From: Caryophanales bacterium UBA2253
GTDB lineage: Bacteria > Bacillota_I > Bacilli_A > ML615J-28 > CAG-698
Direction: 5' to 3'
NCBI GenBank assembly: GCA_002347755.1
Contig: DDXT01000035.1
Location: forward strand, 1 to 23,506
DNA length: 23,506 bases
Part shown: positions 7,174-15,462 of the stretch, one piece after another
Layout of the letters: every line of letters starts with the position of its first letter
Numbering within the stretch: position 1 is the stretch's first letter
Translations under genes and position numbers: made by a program
Notes under the pieces: model-generated
Told to the model about the DNA's origin: nothing
The model's input: the letters and a program-made list of their open reading frames with translations, nothing else
The model's database searches: none

Positions 7174-7211
7174 CGATTATCCCCAATTATCGGTTCTCAA
7201 AAAGATAATCG
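7174..7211 (+). promoter_or_regulatory. Possible structured 5' leader
   Basis: CGATTATC (7174-7181) and GATAATCG (7204-7211) form a perfect 8-bp stem around a 22-base loop. A CCCC at 7181-7184 could alternatively pair with the GGGG of the ribosome site at 7222-7225. No known riboswitch class is recognised. Confidence 0.3.
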
Positions 7212-7229
7212 CGCCAGAAAAGGGGAAAA

Positions 7230-8756
7230 ATGCCAAGAAGTTATTTTTTTATCAATAAAAACGACCTAAAAGTCCTGGAGGATCCGGGTTTATATCAAAG
7301 CGATGCTTTGATCCTCGACGTCGCCGATGCGGCGGCTTTATTCGGAAATCCCGAGAAATGTTCGGGGTTTTTGGATCGGATCCGTTCCAGCGGAACCGAA
7401 CTGTATATTAAACTGGATATGGAGGACCGCGCTACGTGCTTCCGGAACCTGAACCAAACGATCGGTTCCGTTGTAACCGGTTGGGTCATTGCCCACGCTT
7501 CCCCGAAGCTTTTGAATCAAATGGTGATGAAAGCCCGCGAATATGAAAGCCATCAAAAACTCGATTTCGGAACGCTGAATTTCATCGCCGTCGTTGACAA
7601 CCCGGAAGGAGTCCTGTCCTACCGGAAGATCGCCAATTACGAACGGGTGAAAGCGATGTTCTTTGATGAAGAAAAATATTTGGATTACCTGGGGTTACCG
7701 GAGCAAAGCGATACGGGTTTCATCCGAAACCGGGTAGCTTTGTCCGCAGCCTTAAGCAAAAAACCGTTGATTGACCGGATCATCCGCAAAAATGGATCGT
7801 TTCAAACCGATTTGGAAAACGGGAAAAGACTCGGAGCTTCGTCCAAAGCGACTAGCGAAATCGGTCAAATTGCTTTGATCAATGAATTCTTTACCCCAAC
7901 TGCCGAAGAAATGGAGCGCGCCAAAGAGATCATTACCGCTTATTGGTCGGCTTCCAAGAAGGACCGGAAACATCTTCGTGTTTCCGGAAAGGAGATTTCT
8001 CCGCTTCGGATTTTGCGAAGCCAGGAAATTATCAGCCAAGCCAAGTATTCGGGAACCGAAGCATCCTTAAAAAATTTGACGGTCAAAGGCGAGAAACTGC
8101 GAATCGCAGACAAAATGGCCCCCAATAAGAAGTTCTATACCGTCGGGGAGGAAATCGGCAATGCCATCACCCACGGCGTCGGGATGGCTTTTTCAATCGT
8201 TTTCATGATTTTGTTATTGATCAAGAGCTTAAAAGGCGGCGAAGCCGGTTCTTTTTGGCCTTATTTGATTTACACTCTGAGCGCCCTGCTTCTATATAGC
8301 GCCTCAACGCTTTATCATGGATTGCGGCTGGGCAGCCGGGCCAAGAAACTTTTCCAACAATTCGACCACATGTCCATATATTTGCTCATCGCCGGGACTT
8401 ACACTCCTTATGCTTTGATCGCGATCGGGGGAACTTTGGGCACCGTTTTATGCGCCGTTCTGTGGAGCTGTTCGCTGATCGGCCTGCTTCTGAACGTTTT
8501 TTGGTTCGGAAAATTTAAAATGTTGCATTTGCTTTTGTATTTGGGATTGGGCTGGATCGCCGTTTTCTATGTTCCGCGGATCATCTCCGCGATCGGATCA
8601 ACGGGAACGATCCTGCTTTTGGCGGGCGGCGTGGCCTACAGCGTGGGAATGATTTTCTACGTTTTGAAACTCTTTAAGTTCACGCACATGATCTGGCATA
8701 TTTTTGTTTTGGTGGGAACGATTCTCCATTTTATCTCCATTTTTCTGTATTGTTAA
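7230..8756 (+). CDS. Fusion: degenerate CitE/HpcH-like domain + HlyIII (PAQR-like) membrane domain
   Basis: A 508-residue two-part protein. Residues 1-240 align by pattern with the citrate-lyase beta/HpcH-HpaI TIM barrel: RSYFF at the N-terminus, SDALILDVADAA, LNFIAVVDNPEGVLS, AMFFDEEKYLDYLG, and NEFFTPTAEEMERAKEII. The usual active-site signatures look altered: VRIN is replaced by IKLD, and IETxxGV by VDNPEGV. Residues about 302-508 are a HlyIII/PAQR domain starting YTVGEEIGNAITHG, with about seven membrane helices. Its proposed metal residues are kept: STLYH, the Asp of FDHMS, and HMIWH near the C-terminus. HlyIII proteins are normally about 210 residues, so the soluble half is an addition. 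The ATG at 7230 follows AGGGG by 4 bases. Domain identities are from pattern recognition; function is unknown. Confidence 0.8.
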   Translation: MPRSYFFINKNDLKVLEDPGLYQSDALILDVADAAALFGNPEKCSGFLDRIRSSGTELYIKLDMEDRATCFRNLNQTIGSVVTGWVIAHASPKLLNQMVMKAREYESHQKLDFGTLNFIAVVDNPEGVLSYRKIANYERVKAMFFDEEKYLDYLGLPEQSDTGFIRNRVALSAALSKKPLIDRIIRKNGSFQTDLENGKRLGASSKATSEIGQIALINEFFTPTAEEMERAKEIITAYWSASKKDRKHLRVSGKEISPLRILRSQEIISQAKYSGTEASLKNLTVKGEKLRIADKMAPNKKFYTVGEEIGNAITHGVGMAFSIVFMILLLIKSLKGGEAGSFWPYLIYTLSALLLYSASTLYHGLRLGSRAKKLFQQFDHMSIYLLIAGTYTPYALIAIGGTLGTVLCAVLWSCSLIGLLLNVFWFGKFKMLHLLLYLGLGWIAVFYVPRIISAIGSTGTILLLAGGVAYSVGMIFYVLKLFKFTHMIWHIFVLVGTILHFISIFLYC

Positions 8757-8764
8757 AACAAAAT

Positions 8765-8790
8765 TAACACTGGAAAAAAGACCGGTGTTA
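8765..8790 (+). terminator. Hairpin between the HlyIII fusion gene and polC
   Basis: TAACACTGG (8765-8773) pairs with CCGGTGTTA (8782-8790) with one G-T pair, loop of 8 mostly A. No T-tract follows, so termination would be weak. The dyad abuts the polC -10 and could equally be an operator. Confidence 0.35.
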
Positions 8791-8799
8791 TGTTAAAAT
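8791..8799 (+). promoter_or_regulatory. Extended -10 promoter for polC
   Basis: TGt-TAAAAT (TAAAAT 8794-8799), 20 bases before the polC start. No good -35 is seen because that space is occupied by the dyad. Confidence 0.5.
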
Positions 8800-8819
8800 A
8801 GCCTTAAGAGGAATTTAGA

Positions 8820-11800
8820 ATGAATCAACAAGAAGAAAACCGCGAAAAATTTCAAGCGTTGCTTAACGCGCTGGGGTTAACGGATGATGCTCGTTTTCAA
8901 AGCGGCGAGATCACCCAACTCCAAATCATCCGAGTCAGCCGGACTTGGAATTTTTATTTGACTTTTGACCAAGTTTTGGCGCTGGAAGACAGCCGGTTTT
9001 TGACGGAAAAAATCGTAAACCATATCAATGCGAACCATAAGCAGCAGGTGCGTGTCTTCTTTGAATATCGGGAAAACGCGGTCAGTGACCAGATGCTCCA
9101 AAGTTACTATGAAAACATTTTGGAAATTTGCATCAAAGATAAGCCTCGTTTTGCGACCCTGCGAGTTCTCAATACTAATTTTCATGACAATACGATCACG
9201 ATTTATGTGGCGGATCCCCAGGAAGTGGAAATGGTCAAAAGCCTGATCCCCGGAGTCCAAAGCTGGTTTTCCGAATTCTTTTTGAAAAACATTCGAGTCG
9301 TGGCGGACATCAGCCCGTTTGAGACTCCGATCTCCAAATCGATTGAGGATAATTTGGAAAAATCCACCAAGGAAGTGATCCGGGATCAAGAGATGTATGA
9401 ACGAAAACTGGCCAATGCTCTGGTTGCGGACAACAAAGAAAAAACTTATAAAAAACCGAAAATGCGGTCCGAGATCAACGGTCCGGTAACAGATCTTAAG
9501 GATATCCCGGCTTCGGAAGTTCAGCTGATCGAATACAATCAAAAACACGGGAATGCCAATTTCGTCATTTTGGGGGACGTCATCGCATCGGTCATTAAAG
9601 ACGTGAAAGGCGGCTACAAGATCTATGAAGCCACCATTTGCGATGGCAACGATTCCTTGATCGCCAAGACTTTCTTAAACAGTTACAATGACAAAGATGA
9701 AAATTTCTATCGCGAACACGCCAGCGTTGGATCCAAAGTCCGGATGTTTGGGCTGTTGGAATACGACAAGTTCGCCAACGACGTGGTTTTGCGATGCAAA
9801 GATGTCATGGGCTTGGGTCCGAGTGCCGTTCACAAAGCCGTCGATCAAGCGGAGACCAAGCGGGTCGAACTGCATGCCCACACCAAAATGTCCACTCAGG
9901 ACGGGGTCATGGAGGTGGCCGATTATGTCAAGACTGCCATTGATTACGGTCATTCCGCCATCGCGGTCACTGACCATTTCAATCTCCAAAGTCTTCCGGA
10001 CCTCTACAATTTGACCAAAGGAACTTCAGTCAAACCGATTTATGGCGTGGAAGGCTCTTTGATTGACGAAGAAAAATTCCGGATCGCTCTCACTGACGAC
10101 AAAATCGACCTTAAAAACGCGGTTTTTGTAGTCTACGACTTGGAAACCACCGGTTTATCGAGTAATTACAATGAAATTATCGAAATCGCCGCCGTCAAAA
10201 TCGCTCACGGCTATTTTACCGATGAATTTTCCACTTATGTCAAACCGAAGGAACCGATCCCGGCTTTCATTACCGAGATCACCAGCATCACCAATGATGA
10301 TGTGCGGAATGCTCCCGGGATCGAAACCGCCATTGTTGACTTTAATAAGTTCATTCAAGGGGCGATTTTGGTAGCCCATAATGCCACCTTTGATAATTCG
10401 CATTTATACAAAAATCTGAAAGAATTCGGGCTTTGGGAACATGATTTTCCGACCATCGATACTTTGCAGTTGGCCCGGGTCCGTTACGGAAACAAACTGA
10501 AAACTTTCAACCTGAAAGCTTTGGCCAAATATTTTGATGTTGAACTGCTTCAGCACCATCGGGCCATCGCCGACGCGAAAAGCACGGCCGAGATTTTCCA
10601 AAAGATGCTTAAGGCTTTGCTCGCCGACGGCATCACCGACTATGGGGCCATCAATCGATCGACCATCAATGAAGAGACTTACCAACACGCCTATGCGACG
10701 CACCTCAGCATCCTTTCAAGGAATCGCAAGGGGATCAAAAACCTTAATCAGATCATCTCCGATTCGCACACCACCCATTTTTATAAAGAACCGCGGATCC
10801 TGAAAAAGTTTTTGACGGCTCATCGCGACGGGCTGTTGTTCGGAAGCTGTTGCTGCAACGGCGAGATCTTCGATCTGGCTTGGCGGGAAAGTTATGAAAA
10901 TTTGTTGGCGGCGATCGATTTCTATGATTACATCGAAATCCAACCCGTCGGCCACTATTGGCATTTGTTTGAATCCGATGATGATGAAGGAAATACCAAG
11001 ATCATCCAAGACATCATTCGAAAAATCATCCGCGCCGGAAAGGAACGGGGCAAAATCGTGGTTGCCACCGGCGATGTTCACGTTCTGACCAAAGATGATG
11101 CCAAACTCCGGGAGATTTTCATCAATGCTCCGCAAGTCGGCGGCGGACTTCACAAACTTTTCAACGCCAAACATATAGCCGCTCAGCATTTCATGTCCAC
11201 GAAAGAAATGTTAGAGGAGTTCCGATTTTTGGGAGAAGACCTGGCCTACGAATTGGTCGTCACCAATTCCAACCGGGTTTCCGAACTAGCCGAACGGTAT
11301 CCGCTGTTTCCGGATCAGTTGTTTGCGCCCAGCGATGATTTCCTCAAAAACCGGGGTGTTCCGTCCGTCAAACAAGCGGTCATTGACCTGACTTACAAAC
11401 GGGCTTTTGCCCGTTATGGGGAGAATCTGCCGCTTTACGTTTTGGATCGCACCAAAAAAGAACTGAACAGCATCATTAACAACAATTATGCGTCCATTTA
11501 TTATATTTCCCATCTGCTCGTCAAAAAATCCAAAGATGATGGGTATGTGGTTGGAAGCCGGGGATCGGTCGGATCCAGTTTGGTGGCTTTTTTCATGGGC
11601 ATCACCGAAGTCAATTCGCTTCCTCCCCATTATGTTTGTCCGAATTGCCATTTTGTGGCCTTCAAACTGAACAATGACGAAAAGAAGAAATATCCGATGG
11701 CGATCGAAGCCGAAGGGCTTGATCCGATCCTTCAAAGCGCAGGAACGGGATTTGACCTTCCGGATCATGACTGCCCGGTTTGTGGCAAAAAGCTGACCAA

Positions 11801-13322
11801 AGACGGATTCGACGTGCCGTTTGAGACCTTCCTCGGTTTCAAAGGCGACAAGATCCCGGACATTGATTTGAACTTTTCCGGGGATTACCAAGCCAAAGCT
11901 CATGAATTCTGCCGCGAAGTTTTCGGACCCGAAAATGCCTTTCGGGCCGGAACCATTTCCACCATTGCGGACAAAACCGCTTTTGGATACGTCAAGGGTT
12001 ATCTGGAAAGAAAAGGCATTCAAGCGAGGAATTGCGAGATCGACCGTCTGGCGGCCAAGGTCACCGGAGTGAAACGTTCCACCGGCCAGCATCCGGGCGG
12101 GATCGTGGTCATCCCGAAGGAGATCGAATATTCGGACATCATCCCCGTTCAATATCCTGCTGATGATACTGCTTCGGACTGGCGCACCACCCATTACGAT
12201 TATCACAAATTTGAAGATAACTTGCTTAAACTGGACATTCTCGGGCATGATGATCCGACCATGATCCGTCATCTGATGAATTTCGTGGAAAAAGACCCGG
12301 ACGCCTTTCCGTTCGCGACCGTCGATGACATCCCGTTTTGGGACAAGAAAGTCCTGGGATTGTTTTCCGGGGTTTCGAGCATGGATGTTGACGCCACCCA
12401 GGTCCATGAAGTCGTGGGGACGACCGGAATTCCAGAATTCGGAACGACCCTGGCCAAGGACATGTTACGAGAAATTCGTCCGAAAACCGTCAGCGAATTG
12501 GTCAAAATCTCCGGGTTGAGCCACGGAACCGATGTCTGGAACGGCAATGCCCGCGATTACATGCTCGGACTGAAAAAAGAAGCCGGACCGATCGATTTCA
12601 AAGACCTGATCGGTTGCCGTGACGACATCATGATTTATTTGTTGTCCCGGGGGCTTCCGGCCATTGAGGCTTTCAAAATCATGGAAAGCGTCCGCCATGG
12701 CAACGGGGTTTCTCCGGAATACGAAAAAGAAATGTTGGATTACAACATTCCCAAATGGTACATTGATTCATGCAAAATGATCAAATACATGTTTCCGAAA
12801 GCCCACGCTTCCGCTTATGTCATCATGGCTTTGCGGATCGGCTGGTTCAAAGTTCATCGTCCGCTGCAATACTATGCGGCTTACTTCTCGCGAAGAGCCA
12901 ATGCGTTTGACGTCGTGGCGATGGCAGGCGGATATTATTCCATCAACTTGCGAGTCAAGGAACTGGAAGACAAGATCAAAGCCAAGCAGGCCTCAAACAA
13001 AGAGTTCGATTTGTATAACTGTTTGATCCTGGCTTTGGAAATGACGGCCCGCGGTTTCACTTTTCAACAGATCGACATCATGAAATCAAGTTGGCGGGAC
13101 TTCCTCATTGAGGGAAATAGTCTGGTCATTCCGCTTAAGGCCATGGATAATTTAGGCGAGGCCACCGCGAAATCGGTAACTGATGCCCGCGATGAAGCGA
13201 TGTTCTCCTCAACGAAGGACATCATGCGCCGAACCAAGCTCAACGCCACGGTTTTTGAAAAACTTTCCGAAATCGGCGCGTTCAAAGATCTCCCCAACGA
13301 TGATCAGTTGGGTCTGTTTTAG
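8820..13322 (+). CDS. polC: DNA polymerase III PolC-type catalytic subunit
   Basis: This is the replicative polymerase of Gram-positives, with built-in 3'-5' proofreading; 1500 residues against about 1440 in Bacillus. Domains in order: N-terminal region, OB domain (about 230-345), PHP domain starting at ELHAHTKMS (His352, His354), and the DEDD exonuclease inserted in PHP, with Asp440/Glu442 in DLETTG and the HHRAIADA box. Then come the zinc finger (CPNC 940-943, CPVC 985-988) and the palm aspartates Asp1014/Asp1016 in PDIDLNFSG. The C-terminus ends QLGLF, a beta-clamp-binding motif like the QLSLF of Bacillus PolC. About 20 extra residues lie between the two zinc-finger Cys pairs. AAGAGG precedes the ATG. 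It probably shares a transcript with the next gene, 42 bases downstream. Confidence 0.97.
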   Translation: MNQQEENREKFQALLNALGLTDDARFQSGEITQLQIIRVSRTWNFYLTFDQVLALEDSRFLTEKIVNHINANHKQQVRVFFEYRENAVSDQMLQSYYENILEICIKDKPRFATLRVLNTNFHDNTITIYVADPQEVEMVKSLIPGVQSWFSEFFLKNIRVVADISPFETPISKSIEDNLEKSTKEVIRDQEMYERKLANALVADNKEKTYKKPKMRSEINGPVTDLKDIPASEVQLIEYNQKHGNANFVILGDVIASVIKDVKGGYKIYEATICDGNDSLIAKTFLNSYNDKDENFYREHASVGSKVRMFGLLEYDKFANDVVLRCKDVMGLGPSAVHKAVDQAETKRVELHAHTKMSTQDGVMEVADYVKTAIDYGHSAIAVTDHFNLQSLPDLYNLTKGTSVKPIYGVEGSLIDEEKFRIALTDDKIDLKNAVFVVYDLETTGLSSNYNEIIEIAAVKIAHGYFTDEFSTYVKPKEPIPAFITEITSITNDDVRNAPGIETAIVDFNKFIQGAILVAHNATFDNSHLYKNLKEFGLWEHDFPTIDTLQLARVRYGNKLKTFNLKALAKYFDVELLQHHRAIADAKSTAEIFQKMLKALLADGITDYGAINRSTINEETYQHAYATHLSILSRNRKGIKNLNQIISDSHTTHFYKEPRILKKFLTAHRDGLLFGSCCCNGEIFDLAWRESYENLLAAIDFYDYIEIQPVGHYWHLFESDDDEGNTKIIQDIIRKIIRAGKERGKIVVATGDVHVLTKDDAKLREIFINAPQVGGGLHKLFNAKHIAAQHFMSTKEMLEEFRFLGEDLAYELVVTNSNRVSELAERYPLFPDQLFAPSDDFLKNRGVPSVKQAVIDLTYKRAFARYGENLPLYVLDRTKKELNSIINNNYASIYYISHLLVKKSKDDGYVVGSRGSVGSSLVAFFMGITEVNSLPPHYVCPNCHFVAFKLNNDEKKKYPMAIEAEGLDPILQSAGTGFDLPDHDCPVCGKKLTKDGFDVPFETFLGFKGDKIPDIDLNFSGDYQAKAHEFCREVFGPENAFRAGTISTIADKTAFGYVKGYLERKGIQARNCEIDRLAAKVTGVKRSTGQHPGGIVVIPKEIEYSDIIPVQYPADDTASDWRTTHYDYHKFEDNLLKLDILGHDDPTMIRHLMNFVEKDPDAFPFATVDDIPFWDKKVLGLFSGVSSMDVDATQVHEVVGTTGIPEFGTTLAKDMLREIRPKTVSELVKISGLSHGTDVWNGNARDYMLGLKKEAGPIDFKDLIGCRDDIMIYLLSRGLPAIEAFKIMESVRHGNGVSPEYEKEMLDYNIPKWYIDSCKMIKYMFPKAHASAYVIMALRIGWFKVHRPLQYYAAYFSRRANAFDVVAMAGGYYSINLRVKELEDKIKAKQASNKEFDLYNCLILALEMTARGFTFQQIDIMKSSWRDFLIEGNSLVIPLKAMDNLGEATAKSVTDARDEAMFSSTKDIMRRTKLNATVFEKLSEIGAFKDLPNDDQLGLF

Positions 13323-13364
13323 GTCAATCATTAAAAATGAACAATTATTAAGGAGGACAAATGC

Positions 13365-14099
13365 ATGCGATTTGCCAGTCATAACCCGGTATTCCGGAAA
13401 ATAATGGATAATCCTTACGAGGGGACGATTTCCGTTCCCGCGACTTACAAAGGCGTGGCCGCGAAAACCCTTTATTTCGTTGCCATGATTCTTTTGGGGG
13501 CTTTTGGCGGGTTGTTTATCTTATATTATGTCAGCCAAGCGCTTTTCACGAACCTGTTGGTTGCTTCGCTGATCACCGCTTTTATCTCTGCGCTGCTGGC
13601 CTTGTGGTTTCCGAGACTTTCCGCTTTGTTTGGAACCATTTATTGCTTGGGGGAAGGCTTGGTCGTGGGGGTCGTATCGATGGCTTTCGAAATTGAAGCT
13701 CCCGGCGTGGTTTTGACCACGCTGATGTCGACCATCGTCGTTTTGATTGTGGTTGCGACCCTGTTTCTGACCCGACTGATCGTGGTGGATAACCGGTTCA
13801 TCCGCTTTTTGTTGATTTTTGCCATCTCCATTTTGGTTTCTCAGATCCTAATGTGGATCCTCAGCCGCGGGTTGGGGGTGCAGTATGATTTCTGGACCAG
13901 TCTTTTGACTTCCGGGATCATGGTTTTTTTGGGGACACTGTATCTGCTGTTCGATTTCGAGAACATCCGGCGGATCGTGGAAAAAGGTGCCCCGAAAACC
14001 ATGGAATGGTACGCATCTTTCGGATTGGTGTTTACCGTCGTCTGGCTGTACATGGAAATTTTGCCGATCATTGCCAGGATTTTCTTTAATCGAGACTAA
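13365..14099 (+). CDS. Bax inhibitor-1/YccA-family membrane protein
   Basis: A 244-residue, seven-helix inner-membrane protein of the BaxI_1 (PF12811) branch. Hallmarks are the SHNPVF start, a soluble N-terminal 30 residues, hydrophobic helices from about residue 35, and the conserved C-terminal block LLFDFENIRRIVEKGAPK followed by EWYASFGLVFTVVWLYMEIL. Relatives have been linked to calcium leak or membrane stress, but the role in bacteria is not settled. The start at 13365 lies 8 bases after AAGGAGG; an ATG at 13361 is in another frame. No promoter is seen in the 42-base gap after polC, so read-through is likely. A strong terminator follows directly. Confidence 0.88.
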   Translation: MRFASHNPVFRKIMDNPYEGTISVPATYKGVAAKTLYFVAMILLGAFGGLFILYYVSQALFTNLLVASLITAFISALLALWFPRLSALFGTIYCLGEGLVVGVVSMAFEIEAPGVVLTTLMSTIVVLIVVATLFLTRLIVVDNRFIRFLLIFAISILVSQILMWILSRGLGVQYDFWTSLLTSGIMVFLGTLYLLFDFENIRRIVEKGAPKTMEWYASFGLVFTVVWLYMEILPIIARIFFNRD

Positions 14100-14138
14100 A
14101 AAAATGGATTGGTTCAAGTGTTGAACCAATCCATTTTT
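14100..14138 (+). terminator. Strong intrinsic terminator after the Bax-inhibitor gene
   Basis: A perfect 18-bp stem with a GTG loop (14118-14120), A-rich on the left arm and ending TTTTT. The symmetry would let it terminate from both sides. It insulates the polC unit from the shikimate operon. Confidence 0.92.
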
Positions 14139-14171
14139 CATGAAAGTATTTATTAATTGGCGCCAATGTAG

Positions 14172-14177
14172 TATAAT
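14172..14177 (+). promoter_or_regulatory. -10 of the shikimate operon promoter
   Basis: TATAAT at 14172-14177 with a weak TTTATT (14149-14154) 17 bases upstream. It lies inside the longest reading frame from 14140, which shows that the aroA start must be further downstream. Confidence 0.65.
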
Positions 14178-14199
14178 AGAAAAAAAGGTAGAACATTTT

Positions 14200-15462
14200 A
14201 TGGATTTAAAAATCTATCCCAGCGAATTATCGGGGTTCGTTGAAGCCCCTCCCTCAAAGAGCCTGACTCATCGAGCTTTGATCGCCGCCGCTTTCTCTTT
14301 GGGACTGTCGGTCATTAATCACCCCTTGATTTGTGAGGATACGCAGGCAACCATCAAATCGCTTCAAAACCTGGGGGTGGATCTGACTTTTTACGAAGAT
14401 CACATCGTGGTGGGCGGAAAAAAGGCCCTCACAAACCCGAAAAAGCCGTTTCCCTGCCATGAATCGGCGTCAACCCTGCGGATGTTGGGTCCGGCGTTGT
14501 CGGTTTTTTTGGATGGTTTCGCTTTTCAGGGCAGCGATTATCTTTTTGACCGGGTCAAAAAAAGCTACCATTCGGAATTGAAGGGTTTGAAAATCAGCCG
14601 GGAACAAAAAAACATCGTCACCATTTCCGGAAAGCTTTCCGAAAAGGATTATTATTTGTCTGGAGAAACCACCAGCCAAATCATTACCGGAATGATCATG
14701 GCTCTGCCTTTTTTGGCGGTCGGAACCGTATTACACCTTGAAGACATCACCATACAGAATCCTTACATTAACATGACCATCCAAGTTTGCCTGAAATTCG
14801 GAGTGAATTTTCTTTTTCCGGACAATCAAACGATCATTTGGGATGAGAGAACCGGTTATACTCCAACCTCGATTTTCATCGAGGACGATTTTTCCAACGC
14901 CGCCTTTTGGCTAGGCGCGTCCTGTTTTAATCATGATTTGCGCGTCCGGGCTTCGGCGAGCGACTCCTTGCAGGGGGATGTGGCCATTTTTGATTTTTTG
15001 AAAACCATGGGAATCAGTTTCCAAAATGACAAAGGGGATTTCCGGTATTCCCAAGGCCAAATCGGCGATGCGACCCTGGACATCACGGAAACGCCGGATT
15101 TGGGCCCAATTTTGGCCGCTGTTGCGTCTTTGGGAACGGGAACAGTAATTATTCGCGGAATAGATAAACTCAGCTACAAGGAAAGCAACCGAGCGGTTTC
15201 CATTCAGGACGGCATTAACCGTCTGGGAGGAAACGTAAAAATCGAGGAAAATCGGATGATCATCCAAGGAAACCACCAATTGGAAGGCGGATGCGAGGTC
15301 GAGAGTTACAATGACCACCGCATCGTCATGGCCTTGAGCATTTTGGCGGGAAATTGTAAATTACCGTTTGTGATCCGAAACTTTTTATCGGTTAACAAAT
15401 CATATCCAAACTTTTTTGATGAATACCAAAAATTAGGGGGAAAGGTGGAAGTTGTGGCATGA
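14200..15462 (+). CDS. aroA: EPSP synthase (3-phosphoshikimate 1-carboxyvinyltransferase)
   Basis: Step 6 of the shikimate pathway: it transfers enolpyruvyl from PEP to shikimate-3-phosphate. With the start at 14200 it has 420 residues, the usual length. Motifs seen: PPSKSLTHRAL near residue 14, ESASTLRM at 88-95, ETTSQ, TPDLGP (catalytic Asp), YKESNRA, and YNDHRIVMAL near the C-terminus. The frame is open back to an ATG at 14140, but that lies at the terminator edge and upstream of the TATAAT, so the internal ATG after AAAGGTAG is preferred. Position 90 is Ala where E. coli has Gly96, and 95 is Met where E. coli has Pro101; both sites influence glyphosate binding. It overlaps aroB by 4 bases. 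Confidence 0.93.
   Translation: MDLKIYPSELSGFVEAPPSKSLTHRALIAAAFSLGLSVINHPLICEDTQATIKSLQNLGVDLTFYEDHIVVGGKKALTNPKKPFPCHESASTLRMLGPALSVFLDGFAFQGSDYLFDRVKKSYHSELKGLKISREQKNIVTISGKLSEKDYYLSGETTSQIITGMIMALPFLAVGTVLHLEDITIQNPYINMTIQVCLKFGVNFLFPDNQTIIWDERTGYTPTSIFIEDDFSNAAFWLGASCFNHDLRVRASASDSLQGDVAIFDFLKTMGISFQNDKGDFRYSQGQIGDATLDITETPDLGPILAAVASLGTGTVIIRGIDKLSYKESNRAVSIQDGINRLGGNVKIEENRMIIQGNHQLEGGCEVESYNDHRIVMALSILAGNCKLPFVIRNFLSVNKSYPNFFDEYQKLGGKVEVVA

Noticed and set aside
11286..12407. 373-codon minus-strand frame inside polC
   Set aside because: It is a shadow of the conserved PolC palm and zinc-finger region, with no motif or start signal of its own.
14140..14199. Upstream ATG that would lengthen AroA by 20 residues
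   Set aside because: It begins at the foot of the terminator and would need transcription from upstream of the TATAAT at 14172. The extra residues are unlike any EPSP synthase N-terminus.
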